From: Chrysomallon squamiferum
Taxonomy: Eukaryota > Mollusca > Gastropoda > Neomphalida > Peltospiridae
Reading direction: 5' to 3'
Length of the DNA: 64,000 nucleotides
Assembly (NCBI GenBank): GCA_012295275.1
Contig: CM022675.1
Location: 8,174,332-8,238,331, forward strand
Shown here: piece after piece, positions 17,652-31,577 of the stretch
Numbering within the stretch: the first letter of the stretch is position 1
Layout: each line of letters opens with the position of its first letter
Translations under genes and position numbers: made by a program
Notes under the pieces: generated by a model
Databases searched by the model: none
What the model was told of the DNA's origin: nothing
What the model saw: the letters and a program-made list of their open reading frames with translations, nothing else

Positions 17652-19124
17652 ATGATGTATTACGTTTTGTTACTCTTGCTTTTGATACAGCCAACAGAAG
17701 CAGGTATTTGAGATTATTTTCGAATTTAAACTTAATTTCTAACTCGCTATCTTTCTGTGTCTTATGAATGTCTATCTTTCTTCACATACGCCTATTTACA
17801 TGTTTTTTCGAGTAACTGGCCTTCTGTATTTTATCTGTGAGTCTGTATCTATTATATATATAACTACATCAAATGGTTAGAATAAGTGTAATAAACTGCA
17901 TCACAGGGTCCACTGGATAAACTTGCTACAGTTTATCGGTCTCTCGATCTGTGTATTTTTTTTTATATAACTACACGATAAAATTAGTGTATTTGTATCC
18001 CAGAGTTCAGCGAAATACGCAAGAGACTCGCAGTGTTAATACAGTTATTACATTTACTACAACTGGTTGATAAGAAACAACATTTTTCGTAGTGCATGTA
18101 TGAGACTGCTTGCTGTAAAGTTGATAAAAGCAGCCTTTCATACGCAATAACAGTTTGTAAAAAGGTTCGTTTACTCTGAATGTTTCTGTCACTTTATTCT
18201 CGTTTCTTCCTTCTTATTCCGTTTTAATTATTCCTCGCTTTACCTTTCCGTTTCCTTTTTAATACTTCTCTTAATTCTCCTATCTCTGCCTCGGTCTCTG
18301 TGAATTCCTGTCTTTGCTTTCAACTCTCCTGTCAACTGTGTCTCACGCTCTCTCTATCACCCTTCCTATTCCTGTGTAATTATTTCTGTCTTTCGTCCCG
18401 ATTTTCACTAATTCTTTCTACATCTCAGTTTGCTTTTCTTCCTTTTTCTCTCTGTATTTACCTCTCTCTCTAATTCTGTGTTGCGGTTTCCCTCTATTCT
18501 TCCTCTACTGAGGAATAATGTTTTATTCCAGTACCAGCATGTACATGCGTAATAGGGTTTACAATGATAGCGTATCATTGCCAATGTGGATGTTCTGATA
18601 AACCACACGTATGCTGTATGTCTTGTTGTTTCCATGGTGACAGTATTGTTACACTTGAAGACGGTTCAGCAACAAAAATGAATCATCTGACTGTAGGTCA
18701 GAAGGTTCTCACAGGTAAGATATTAACAAAAATGTTAGTGTTATTAAAGTTGATGTCGAAGTAATTCCACAGATATCGGACAGCTAAGACACGTACTTGT
18801 TATGTTTGTGAGGAAATCTTCTGAAGAAGAGAAGGTTAACAAACGCGAATAGTAGAATATATTCACCTCCGAAACAAAGACAAGCAAAACTGCCGAGATA
18901 TTCTGTGTAGCGTCGACAACGAGAAGAACACTGAAGATGTTCAAGGCAGCACTCAAGAGATTATTCTGAAATTTTACCTCACAAAAGAGAGGTGCGAGGA
19001 TAGATGAGGAGTAGACGAGTCTTCGTTTACTCTTGGACAGACAGCCATCTACTAACACACCACACGAACTGCAGGAAATATTTGGTCGATGCAACCGAAC
19101 CAATTATTGCTATCATATTAGTAA

Positions 19125-19179
<55 letters not shown>

Positions 19180-19227
19180 GTTGTTGTTGTTGTTATTATT
19201 AATTCATTCATTCATTCATTTATTAAT

Positions 19228-19262
<35 letters not shown>

Positions 19263-20362
19263 TTCATTCACTTACTTATTTAATTGTTGCAGGTACTTTT
19301 CTTTTATCGCTGTGGTCATTGTTGTTTTTCTTTCTAGTTGAAAATGAAAAAAGAATATTTACTGAGGTAAAAACATTCATGAAACGATTTCCGCAAACCA
19401 ACGCCACACATCGAACATTTACGACAGAAAAGGGAAATCACTTTTCCATCACAGGGGACCATCTGATATTTATGTCCAACAACAACAAAACTACTGATAT
19501 GAAAGCTGAGTTAGTATTCATATGCTTCTGTCTACACTCTTCTTTCCATAGTGCATAAAGGCGAGAGACCTTTCTTGTGGCTATCTGCGTCCGAATCTGA
19601 TATCTCTCCAGAAATGAACATTTTATTTTTCTGTCTCTTTTCACCTATCTGAATGTTACCACGTTTTATTAAAACTTTATTCTAAAATACTAAATACATC
19701 CTTTTGTATAGCAAAAACATTCAGTATTACATGAACACATAGACATAAACACAAATAGTGACACACTGAAATTTATATAATAAATATTGAGGAATTCAAT
19801 CAAATTAATAGACATACCTTTTTCGCACAAAGGCATGCCATGTCGGTAAAACGAGGTGACTATATTTTCTCCACAATGTCGTGTCCAAGTGGTCTTTGTC
19901 CAGAGCGAGTTGTTGATATTTCCTTTTCTGAAAAAACAGGTAATAATAATGTTCATTAAGACGATGATGATGATGATTATGATGATGATGATGATAATAA
20001 TGATAATAATAATAACAATAATACTAGAAATAATAATAAATTTAAGTACTTTATGAATTATAGATTTGAGTCAGTTCTATATCTGGAGGTTGTTTTTAGT
20101 AATGAGAGTATAATATTTAATATATTTCACAGGGTTGTACGTACCAATGACTGACACAGGAACTCTTGTTGTGGATGGAATCTTAGCTTCGATTTATGCT
20201 GGTGCTGACCACCATCTGTCACATTTCGCCATGACACCGTTCCGGTGGTTTCCTTGGTTATTGAAACCATGGGAACAGAAAGGAATGAGTCCTATTCTGA
20301 AAGTCGTGAAATCCTTACATGGCATGCTGAGGACTTCCTACGGTTACCTATTACTGAACTGA
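17652..20362 (+). CDS. Secreted Hedgehog-type Hint (Hog-only) protein, copy D, intact
   Basis: Exons 17652-17703, 18532-18714, 19338-19509, 19833-19939 and 20133-20362 join to 247 codons plus TGA. The first of two adjacent ATGs opens the signal peptide (MMYYVLLLLLL). The Cys-rich part is shorter than in copies A, F and H (exon 2 is 183 bp) but keeps eight cysteines (CTC, CQCGC, CCMSC) before CFHGDS. Lys46 and the TxxH block (SITGDHLIF) are present. The Hog C-terminal block reads TGTLVVDGILASIYAGAD, so the family cysteine near 143 is Ile. The last residues are YGYLLLN. It forms a recent direct-duplicate pair with the gene at 23995; introns as well as exons match closely. The exon 3 donor is GTTAGT, against GTGAGT in most copies. 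Confidence 0.9.
19124..19264. repeat. (ATT)n, (GTT)n and (TTTA)n compound microsatellite in intron 2 of copy D
   Basis: ATT repeats (19124-19179), a few GTT units, then ATTC and TTTA units to about 19264. The sister gene E has the same arrangement with different unit counts and ACT in place of GTT. Confidence 0.9.
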
Positions 20363-21330
20363 GGTCGTTTTCAAATATTATTTCATTATTTATTTATAAT
20401 AATAACAAAAATATTCAAAATCAATAAATAAATAAATAATATTGGCCCTTTTATGTTTGAACTGGCCACCAGAACTTTTGTGACCTACACCACATTCTCA
20501 GCTACCCCTTGTTTGTTTTTTGTTTTCTATTTTTTTTTTTTATGTTTATGTACAAAACTAAGTTCAAGTGAAACCTTTGGAGGATATATGATTCTTTACA
20601 TTTTCCTGGATATCCCAAAACCCTTTTTACTTTTTCGAGAACACTTGGCCGCATTCAACTTAAATTAATGACCAACGAATACCTGGAAACATAGTGATTG
20701 TCCTCATGACAGAGTATGTATGTATCTCATCATTTCCAAACTGGCATACACCATTAGCTCCTTGTGTGCCTCCTGACCTTTAAATCAGAGAGTCGGTAAA
20801 AGCCAACTCTTAGCGCCCTAATTAAACCAGGCTCTTGACAAAATTCATAGGTGGACATAATACCTCTTCGGCCCCGAAGATTGAGAATATCTTTATTACG
20901 TTACCTCTTCCCTTGAATATCTGTACATGGACTGAACAACTCCTGTTCAACCCGGATGATGGAGCGGATGCTTTGGTAATAAAATGTCCTCCTTATAGTT
21001 TAGAAGGTGGATCAAACATTTCCTTTTCCATTTCCACTTTTCGAGAAATTGATGAAAGCTGAATGCCCGGCGTTGAAATATTTTCAAATATTTTATTGTC
21101 CTATACTTCAGTAGAAGTAAAAGGTGGCCGAATAATGAAATGATCAGTTAGAAATATACAGAATATCTTTTGACTGATTATTCTTACAAATGATTCCACT
21201 TCAATATTCTTCTCTTTTCATTTTCAGATTTCTATCCAGTTTTTTCAATCTTTATTTAATTATTTATCTATTTTTAAGCTAAATAAGGGCTTTTGATTTA
21301 GTAATAGAGAACAATATAAGTACGAACCTA
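20363..21330. other. Spacer 3' of copy D
   Basis: The tail of copy D is followed by an interspersed-repeat copy (about 20570-21075). No gene is seen. Short reading frames here lie within the repeat and have no recognisable domain. Confidence 0.5.
20570..21075. repeat. Interspersed repeat, copy 2 (partial)
   Basis: Corresponds to the left and middle parts of 27770-28760, sharing CTGACCTTTAAAT-like text, AAAATTCATAGGTGG and CTCTTCGGCCCCGAAGATTG. The right part, present in the other two copies, is absent. Confidence 0.5.
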
Positions 21331-21498
21331 AAACGTATCGCATACAGACATCATCTAATTGTAAATGTGCATGTCTTTATTCAACTGACTCCGACTGCTG
21401 TGAGCACTGTTCTTTCCACGGTGACATTAACCTTGTACTTGAAGACGGTTCGGTAATAAAAATGAAACATCTGACTTTAGGTCAGAAGGGTCTCACAG
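21331..21498 (+). pseudogene. Orphan Hint exon 2 with Cys1 replaced by Ser
   Basis: A solitary exon 2 translates without a stop from about NCKCAC through CCEHC to the Hint start, which reads SFHGDI instead of CFHGDS, and on to LTLGQKGLTG with an intact GT donor. The change of the nucleophile Cys1 to Ser and the loss of the flanking exons mark it as a relic. No exon 1 or exons 3-5 of its own are seen nearby. Confidence 0.75.
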
Positions 21499-21911
21499 GT
21501 AAATTATGACGTAAAATATTAATGTTACTGGAGTTAATATTGAAGTCATCACAGAGATTTCGGATAAGTAAGACACATACCGATTATGTGTGAGAAATAT
21601 TCTAAAGACGAAGAGATTAAGAAACATAAGTACTGAAACTCTAAGAAGATATTACAACTGATAATTTAACATAGTACAACTTTGGTAGAACTTGTCATTT
21701 TTCTCGCTTTCACAAGTAAAACTACGTTCATTTATTATAAACCCGATCGCCTACAGGTGAAATTGAAATTCACTTTGAGGTTTAAAAAAAAAAATTAAAA
21801 CAAAATGAATATATGATTGATTTCTCTCTTTCAAATTTTACGACTGTGCTAATCGGTTTTAGAAGGTAGAAGCGATTAAGCATGTGGTGTATCTGTCTTA
21901 CACGAACATAG

Positions 21912-22045
<134 letters not shown>

Positions 22046-22687
22046 AAACTGATGACATTATGGAATATTCGTTTAAAAACCTATTTTGTAACTTGTGTTT
22101 TTAAATACATTTTGCTTTAGTGATTTACTTTCCCTAGTACTCGATGAATTAGTTTTTAATTCTTTACAAAATAAACAACAGAGAGAGAGAGAGAGAGATC
22201 AAATCGTATGAATTATGGAATATTCGTTCAGCAAAGAATTTTGTACAATCAGTGTCTGATAATGATTTTTTGTTCTTGCTTTTTCTGAATCAATGATTAT
22301 CTAGTTTTCTATGTAAAGTTTACCTTCGAGTTTGATAGCTATTATTATACTAGTTTATTGCAGTTTTATTAATATTATTGTTTTTTCAAAGATGAACGAT
22401 GAATTTTAATCTACTAATCGACAGTAATAGAGAAAAGACGTTACAATAGGTAACTTAACATAGTAAAATGTAAAATAAAATCATTACTCTCACATTCAGT
22501 TATTAGAAATTCAAATCGCCTACAGATGAACTTGAAACATTCTTTGAAGGTGTTTAAAAAAAACCATTTAATTTAATATCTGATTGATTTCTCGCTTCGT
22601 ACTTTTACGACTATGCTAATCGCTTTGAAAAAGAGAAAAATTATGAATCATGTCATTCACCTGTCTCACACAAACAGACTGTATGTG

Positions 22688-22794
<107 letters not shown>

Positions 22795-22992
22795 AAAAGT
22801 CATGATTATGGAATATTCGTTTAAGCGCAATTTGTGAAGAGAGAAATCAGCTGTGATCAAATATCTTTCAGTCGTATTATTTTATTGATTTTACATTTGG
22901 TATTTTCTTGTAGTACGACAGAAAATATAATAATTTTATTCGGCTAATTTTGCTAGTGTACAGCTTGTCATTTTCATAGTTTCCATAAAATA

Positions 22993-23141
<149 letters not shown>

Positions 23142-23892
23142 TATTGAATGACTCATGCAAGATTAAGTTATTTAATTTGTGAAAACAGAACTGTAGTTTA
23201 AGTACCGGTTAGCCATGGAAATATTTTCTAATTTAAGTACACAACGAAAATGCTTTAATTTTAAATGTTGTTATTGTTTTGAGAATAAAGTGAGTCTTAG
23301 TTGATTTGGAAATAATCTTGTGAACATAACTGTGCCTGTAACTCAGTCTAAAACCAGCCTATCCTAAGACATACATATTGTCTCACATATATCTTATAAT
23401 AAAAGTAATTGTACAGAAATCTTCCCATTATCTTATTAAAAGAGCATGCTGTGGAAATCTTGAAGGAATATATATTTCATACATCTTTCGGGTTTTCTTT
23501 CGGTAATGGTAGTTAGATGTCTTGAACCTGTTTGGTAGGCAATAGCTCTAGGCCAGCTTGTCATATAATTCATTTCTTCACTAGTTGCTCTTGTTTCTGA
23601 AACACTGATATTCTTTTCCGAACCGAGAATTTCACTTTCGAAAGGAAAGAATTGAACAAATATTGCACTTATTCGTGTACATTATTGTAAAATATTAAGA
23701 TATGTGATTGGTTTCTTCTTTCACAATTTCATGGCTTTTCAAATGCTTTTCTAAAATACAAATCAGTTAAATCAGTTTCTGTATATTTAACATATACCGA
23801 TAAAAGGGAAAATTTTACTTTGGCAAAGAATAAATTCAGATATTTTAAAATATTTAGATATATGATTGATTTTTTCTTTCAGTTTTATGGCT

Positions 23893-23919
23893 ATGCAAAT
23901 GCCTTTCTAAAATGCAAAT
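23893..23919 (+). promoter_or_regulatory. Paired octamer promoter module of copy E
   Basis: ATGCAAAT at 23893-23900 and 23912-23919, followed by CAGTTAAACGTGTTTCTG, identical in layout to copy D and 75 bp before the start. A decayed module lies about 160 bp upstream, as in D. Confidence 0.65.
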
Positions 23920-23994
23920 CAGTTAAACGTGTTTCTGTATATTTAAGATACAGCGAGAGAAGAGAAAAACACAGAGTTGAAAGGTTTTGAAACT

Positions 23995-25462
23995 ATGATG
24001 TATTCCGCTTTGTTACTCTTGCTTTTGCTACAGCCAACTGAAGCAGGTATTTGAGATTATTTTCGAATTTAAACTTAATTTCTAACTCGCTATCTTTCTG
24101 TGTCTTATGAATGTCTATCTTTCTTCACATACGCCTATTTACATGTTTTTTCGAGTAACTGGCCTTCTGTATTTTATCTGTGATCCTGTATCTATTATAT
24201 ATATAACTACATCAAATGGTGAGAATAAATGTAATAAACTGCATCACAGGGTCCACTGGATAAAATTGCTATAGTTTATCGGTCTCTCGATCTGTGTATT
24301 TTTTTTTTTTATGTAACTACACGAAAAGGTTACAGCATTTGTATCCCAGAGTCCAGCGAAATACGCAAGAGACTCGCAGTGTTAATACAGTTATTACATT
24401 TACTACATCTGGTTGATAAGAAACAACATTTTTCATAGTGCATGTATGAGACTGCTTGCTGTAAAGTTGATAAAATCAGCCTTTCATACGCAATAACAGT
24501 TTGTAAAAAGGTTCGTTTACTCTGAATGTTTATGTCACTTTATTTTCGTTTCTTCCTTCTCATTCTGTTTTAATTATTCCTCTCTTTACCTTTCCGTTTC
24601 CTTTTTAATACATCTCTTACTTCTCCTATCTCTGCCTCGGTCTCTGTGAATTCCTGTCTTTGCTTTCAACTCTCCTGTCCACTGTGTCTCACACTCTCTC
24701 TATCACCCTTCCTATTCCTGTGTAATTATTTCTGTCTTTCTCCCCGCTTTTCACTAATTCTTTCTACATCTCAGTTTGCCTTTCTTCCTTTTTCTCTCTG
24801 TATTTACCTCTCTCTAATTCTGTGTTGCGGTTTCCCTCTATTCTTCCTGTACTGAGGAATAATGTTTTATTCCAGGACATTCATGTACATGCTTCGTAGG
24901 GATTGGAGTGATAACGGTTGATTGCCCATGTGGATGTTATGAAGAACCAGATACACTGGGCTGCTGTATTACTTGTTGTTTCCATGGTGACAGTATTGTT
25001 ACACTTGAAGACGGGTCAGCAACAAAAATGAATCATCTGACTGTAGGTCAGAAGGTTCTCACAGGTAAGATATTAACAAAAATATTAGTGTTATTAAAGT
25101 TGATGTCAAAGTAATTCCACAGATATCGGACAGCTAAGACACGTACTTGTTATGTTTGTGAGGAAATCTTCTGAAGAAGAGAAGGTTAACAAACGTGAAT
25201 AGTAGAATATATTCACCTCCGAAACAAAGACAAGCAAAACTGCCGAGATATTCTGTGTAGAGTCGACAGCGAGAAGAACACTGAAGATGTTCAAGGCAGC
25301 ACTCAAGAGATTATTCTGAAATTTTACCTCACAAAAGAGAGGTGCGAGGATAGATGAGGAGTAGACGAGTCTTCGTTTACTCTTGGACAGACAGCCATGT
25401 GCTAACACACCACACGAACTGCAGGAAATGTTTAGTCGATGCAACCGAACCAATTACTGCTA

Positions 25463-25520
<58 letters not shown>

Positions 25521-26672
25521 TACTACTACTACTACTATTAATTAATTAATTCATTCATTTATTCATTTATTTATTTATTTATTTATTCATTCATTCATTT
25601 ACATATTTAATTGTTGCAGGTACTTTTCTTTTATCGCTGTGGTCATTGTTGTTTTTCTTTCTAGTTGAAAATGAAAAAAGAATATTTACTGAGGTAAAAA
25701 CATTCATGAAACGATTTCCGCAAACCAATGCCACACATCGAACGTTTACGACAGAAAAGGGAAATCACTTTTCCATTACAGGGGACCATCTGATATTTAT
25801 GTCCAAGAACAACAAAACTACTGATATGAAAGCTGAGTTAGTATTCATATGTTTCTGTCTACACTCTTCTTTCCATAGTGCATAAAGGTGTGAGATCTTT
25901 CTTGTGGCTATCTGAGTGCGAATCTGATATCGCACCAGAAATGAACACTTTATTTCTCTGTCTGAATGTTACCACGTTTTATTAAAACTTTATTCTAAAA
26001 TACTAAATACATCCTTTTGTATAGCAAAAACATTCAGTATTACGTGAACACATAGACACAAACACAAATAGTGACACACTGAAATTTATATAATAAATAT
26101 TGAGGAAATCAATCAAATTAATAGACATACCTTTTTCGAACAAAGGTATGCCTTGTGGGTAAAACGAGGTGACTATATTTTCTCCACACTGTCGTGTCCA
26201 ATTGATCTTTGTCCAGAGCGAGTTGTTGATATTTCCTTTTCTGAAAAAACAGGTAATAATAATGTTCATTGTGACGATGATGATGATGATGATGATGATG
26301 ATGATAATAATAATAATAATAATAACAATAATACTAGAAATAATAATAAATTTAAGTACTTTATGAATTATAGATTTGAGTCAATTCTATTTCTGGAGGT
26401 TGTTTTCAGTAATGAGAGTATAATATTTAATATATTTTGCAGGGTTGTACGTACCAATGACTGACACAGGAACTCTTGTTGTGGATGGAATCTTAGCTTC
26501 GATTTATGCTAGTGCTGACCACCATGTGTCACATTTCGCCATGACACCGTTCCGGTGGTTTCCTTGGTTATTGAAACCATGGGAACAAAATGGAATGAGT
26601 CCTATTCTGAAAGCCGTGAAATCCTTACATGGCATGCTGAGGACTTCCTACGGTTACCTATTACTGAACTGA
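23995..26672 (+). CDS. Secreted Hedgehog-type Hint (Hog-only) protein, copy E, intact
   Basis: Exons 23995-24046, 24876-25064, 25665-25836, 26146-26252 and 26443-26672 join to 249 codons plus TGA. The signal peptide is MMYSALLLLLLLQ. The eight-cysteine part (CTC, CPCGC, CCITC) differs from sister gene D at many positions and in length, while the Hint text from CFHGDSIVTLEDGS onward is almost identical. Lys46, SITGDHLIF and the ASIY variant are shared with D. The usual CPSGLC loop of exon 4 reads CPIDLC, and the segment after the exon 3-4 junction is EYALWVKRGDY, unlike the usual AMLVKRGDY. AATAAA lies at 26761-26766. Its flanks to about 23140 and 26720 match copy D, so D and E are a tandem duplication with a unit of about 6.3 kb. 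Confidence 0.9.
25465..25590. repeat. (ATT)n, (ACT)n and (TTTA)n compound microsatellite in intron 2 of copy E
   Basis: ATT repeats to about 25519, five ACT units, then ATTA, ATTC and TTTA units. Confidence 0.9.
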
Positions 26673-27769
26673 GGTCGTTTTCAAATATTATTTCGTTATT
26701 TATTTATTCTACCTTCTTTTATCCCTATTTCTCAGTTCTGACAATAATGACTGAAAGCGAAATAAAATATTAGCTCTTTGTATTGTGATATTTATATATT
26801 TATACAAGATAATCAATTGAAGACAATGGACAATAAGAAAATAGTATCGTACACTAAGAGGAGTAAACATTCAGCAAAGTATAGAAAAAATTGTATAATC
26901 TTTTCTTAATTAATTCATCTACGTACTTTTCGTAAAATAGTGCACTGACTTCGTCCGATTAATTATTTTATACGGTAAATAAATTTATTAAATTAAGTTA
27001 ACTGAATGAAAGTGTTGGAACATGATGATCGGAGGACAAAATATTTGTTCATTTATTCTAAACGAAACACAATCATCATTTCGATAATGCACTTAGAACG
27101 ACAACCGAAATAATTCTGAAAAAGATAGGATGATAACGTAGTGTGTTTATAAACTTACAGATATATCTCAGTTGACTGATTTAATATAAATAGTCATGTC
27201 TATCTTCCACTGTCTCCCAGTATAAAGGTACGTAAGAAGGTCAGTAAAAAAGTGAAAGGCAAAAAGAAAGAAAGCAAAACGAGAGAATTGTGAAGAGACC
27301 AGTGGCCTGATGAATGGATTCGAACTTATTTAATAGAAAGTGATATAAACATCACAACTACAGTACAGTTGGTCCTTTCTTATAGTTCGACACAAACTGT
27401 AATCATTTTATTGGACAATTTTGCTGACATGCAAATTGTCACTATTCCGGCTTCCAAAGAAATATATCTAAATCGAGTTATTGCATATAGCGAGTTCTGA
27501 TATCTGTCCCCTTTCACACCAACTGTTTAGATCGAGCTATCAGGTAAGAAGGTTATTGAAAATAACGAGAATTAAGATTATATCTTAAAAATACAGTCTA
27601 CGATTCGAATCTTCACACCAGAATCTTTCAGTTATCGCAAAATATTTAAATATACGATATATATATTTTTATTTTTTTTCAGAATTGCATGGATAGGCAA
27701 AGGCTTTTTTTTTTTTTTTTTTTTTTTGCTATGCATATAAGTTAAACCATTTAGAGTATATTTCTGCGA

Positions 27770-28760
27770 GAGAACAAGAAAAGCTTTTAAACGTTTGCAG
27801 GGTATATGATTGTTTATATCTACCTAAATACCCCCAAATAACCAAGGAACCCCTGGATACATACTGACTGTTCTCGTGATAGAGTATGTGGATTTGCATT
27901 TCTAAACTGTCGTACATGGTTTACTGCTTTTATACGCCTCCTGGCCTTTAAATAAAACAAACAGTGGAGAAGAGCCAACTTTTACTGCCCTAATTATACC
28001 AGACTTTTTGGCAAAATTCATAGGTGGGCGTAACTCGTTATTGGCCCAGAAAACTGGGTATATCTACATTACCTTACCTGTACCATTGGCAATTTGTAGG
28101 TATGCTGAATAATTCCTCTTTTGTCCCGAAGATGGACCAGATTCTTGTGGTAGACGCCAGTGAATCCTTTGGTAATAACCTGTCCTCCTCACAGTTCAGT
28201 AGGTTGTAGCTATTACCTGGGCCATCAGAACCTTAGCTCTGCAGTTCTCTCCCATGTGGTCCCGCCATCAGTGTTACAAAACAAATTACCTGACCCCATT
28301 AAACTTACTTTTGTTATGGCAAAAATTAAATATTAATTTGTTTATTTTATTTTATTTTATTTTTTTTCAACAGGCTGTCCTTGCTCGTGAAGCCGATGAT
28401 GGCTTCGTCTCGTCTATCTGGTTCTTTATGCTGTGTTTGACCTGATTCTGTTGATGGTAAACCCTGCAAAATAGAAGGAACTCGACAAGGAGTGTTATGA
28501 ATATGATATTTTTGTATTTATGAGGTTTAGTTTTTTCCCGTTGTAGCTCAAAATGGCGCTTGAATGGAAGAGACTGATTTCCGCGCATGTGGCGTTTATA
28601 TTGTACTGACCAGTCAACTAGAGTTAATTCCCCTTCGGCCATTGCCCTCAACTTTAACCATCTACCACTAACCACAAAACTAGCTGCATTTTCTTGGCAT
28701 TAAATGGAATTATTGGGTACTACGAATAATCTGTACTATAATATTATGTAAGGATTTTGT
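27770..28760. repeat. Interspersed repeat, copy 3 (longest)
   Basis: Covers both the left part shared with 20570-21075 and the right part shared with 10750-11430, including GTCAACTAGAGTTAATTCCC near 28613. No terminal repeats or coding region were found. Confidence 0.55.
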
Positions 28761-28858
28761 ACGTTCTTATATTTCCAAACGAAAGGTTATATCTTAAGTA
28801 AAATATAATTTTATTTTCACGAGAATAGCAACATTTAAAATAACAAAAGAATAACAAA

Positions 28859-28994
<136 letters not shown>

Positions 28995-30078
28995 GCATGT
29001 CTGTATGTGTTTGGGTGTGTGCGTGCATGTGTCAGATGCATACACGACATTTTTTAATGTATTTCCATTTTACAAAGCGATTACCACAATCGTAAAAAAT
29101 TTTAAGCGAGAAATCAATTACACTTTAAAATATACTTTTTGAAATCTCCTCAAATCACTGAAAATATTTGACATTTATCGAGCTGCATTTTTAGCCCATG
29201 TTAACCTATGTGTTACTGTTTTGTTTGTTGCCTTCCACCATGGCAAGCTAAACTGCTTCTGATCATGTTTGTACTAATATATGTGAAAAAAAAGATTGCA
29301 CAGATGCGTTGGCACGCAGTCAAGATTTTCTGCAAATTAAAAGTAGGTAAGGTGATTTTATGACATAGATTTCACTTCGAAATGACGTATTCTTTTTTAA
29401 AGAAAATAAAACTTTACTTCGGAATCATAAGAAACTATTTTAAAAGAGCAACACCAAAGAAGTCAGAGATATCTTCTCAAAGACACATTACTACAGGAAA
29501 CTAGAAAGGATTTTATTTAGGTAAAATAAAACAGTTAAAAATAAATATTACTTTAACCTTTCCAAAGCAGTATACTTTCTATACGTTGAGGTTTTAACTG
29601 TTTATATTATTACTTATATAATAAATAACAAGAACAGATTTGTTGGTCCTTCAGGTACAAACACTATAGCGGCCACAGAAACATTACGAAGCCAAAGAAA
29701 GTAAAACTTATTTCAACGAGAAAAGCGACCTTTAAAATTACAGCATTAGTTTTGTGTAAGTGAAGTGGAAAATATTTCCATTGCTAAAGATTATTTATAC
29801 AGCAGATTCATTTCTGTTTTCAGGAATTAAATAAATTAATATCGTATTAGTCGTTATACCAGAAACCAACTTTAGTTTTTTAAGAATGAATAACAGGCGC
29901 GTCGTGTTCTAGAGAAATGTATTGTAATATTTCTTACGTATCACTTCATTATTGGCTTTGATTTTACATCTATTAGAAACGTGTCAATCAAATAATATGG
30001 TTGAAAATACATGAAAGCAGCCCGTTTAACCCTTCATAACTTTCTCGTTTTCTTTTCTTTCTTTCTCTTTTTCTTTTT

Positions 30079-30119
<41 letters not shown>

Positions 30120-30487
30120 GTTGATGTTTTTCTGTTGTTGTTGTTGTTGTTGTTTTCTTTTTTTCCCCCTTTTTTTTTCTCTTTTCTTTTTTTTCTTACT
30201 TTCTTTTTGGTCTTGTTGTTGATGTCTTTCTTTCATACATATAAATTTACAGAGAAAAATACAAACACAGAGACAGATACACAAGAATGATGTGATAACA
30301 TTACTGCAGGATAACATTTCCCTATCTTCCATGTTTTTAGAGTGTTGAGTTAATTATTTAATACAAAGATATAAATATGAAAATACCAGAATCTAGTCAT
30401 TTATTTTCCTTCCAGTAATTAATGGCAACAGAAAAATACGGATGAAAAAGACAAAATAAATAAATTACGAAATATTTCAAAACGGAC

Positions 30488-30788
30488 TTAGTTCAATATT
30501 CGGCGATGATAGGAAGACATCACCGTGACATCAAAGGATTTCATGAGTTTCAGAATAGGACTGAATCCGTCTTGTTCCCATGGTTTCAATAACCAAGGAA
30601 ACCACCGGAACAGACTCATGGCGAAGTGGGCCAAGTCGTGATCGAAATAAGCGTAACTCGAAGCAAACATTCCATCCACAACAAGAGTTCCTGTATCAGT
30701 CAGTGGTACGTGCAACCCTGCGAAATATATTAAATATTTTATGTTTATGTATTCGAAATAGTTGTTTTTGCTCATTTGTTGTTGTTGT

Positions 30789-30825
<37 letters not shown>

Positions 30826-31546
30826 CATTACCTTGTTTTTCCACAAAGGATATATCAACAACTCGCTCTGCACAAAGACCACTTGGACAAGACAGTGTGG
30901 AGAAAATATAATCACCTCGTTCTATCAACATCGCATACCTTAGTGAAAAAAAGGTATATCTATTAATGTTAATGAATCCGCTTGACGCTATTTCAATTTC
31001 CATGTGTAAATATTTGTGACTGTGTCTATATGGTGCATGAATTGCTTAGTGTTATTCTGAACGCATGTCTTTTTTTCCTTCCTGCTTTGAAATAAAGATT
31101 TAACAAAACGTAACAACAAATGAAGATGAAAAGAGAAAAAATTTGGAAACAACTCACCTTCTTATGCAATACGAAACGAACAACGCAGACAGACACATAT
31201 GAATACTCACGCAGGTCTCATATCAGCAGTTTTGTTGTTACTGGACATAAATATCAGATGATCATCTGTGATGGAAAAGTGATTTCCCTTTTCTGTCGTA
31301 AGCGTTCGATATGTGGCGTTGGTTTCCGGAAAGCGTTTCATGAATGTTCTTACCTCAGAAAAGATCTGTTTTCCATTTTCAACTGGAAGAAAAGCAGTAA
31401 CAACAGTTATATATATAAAAAAAATAATAATAACAGCGACACCACCACGAACAACAAGATAAATAAATATGTAAATAAATAAATAATAATAATGATAACG
31501 GTAATAATAACAATAACAACAACAACAGCAACAACAACAATAATTC

Positions 31547-31577
<31 letters not shown>

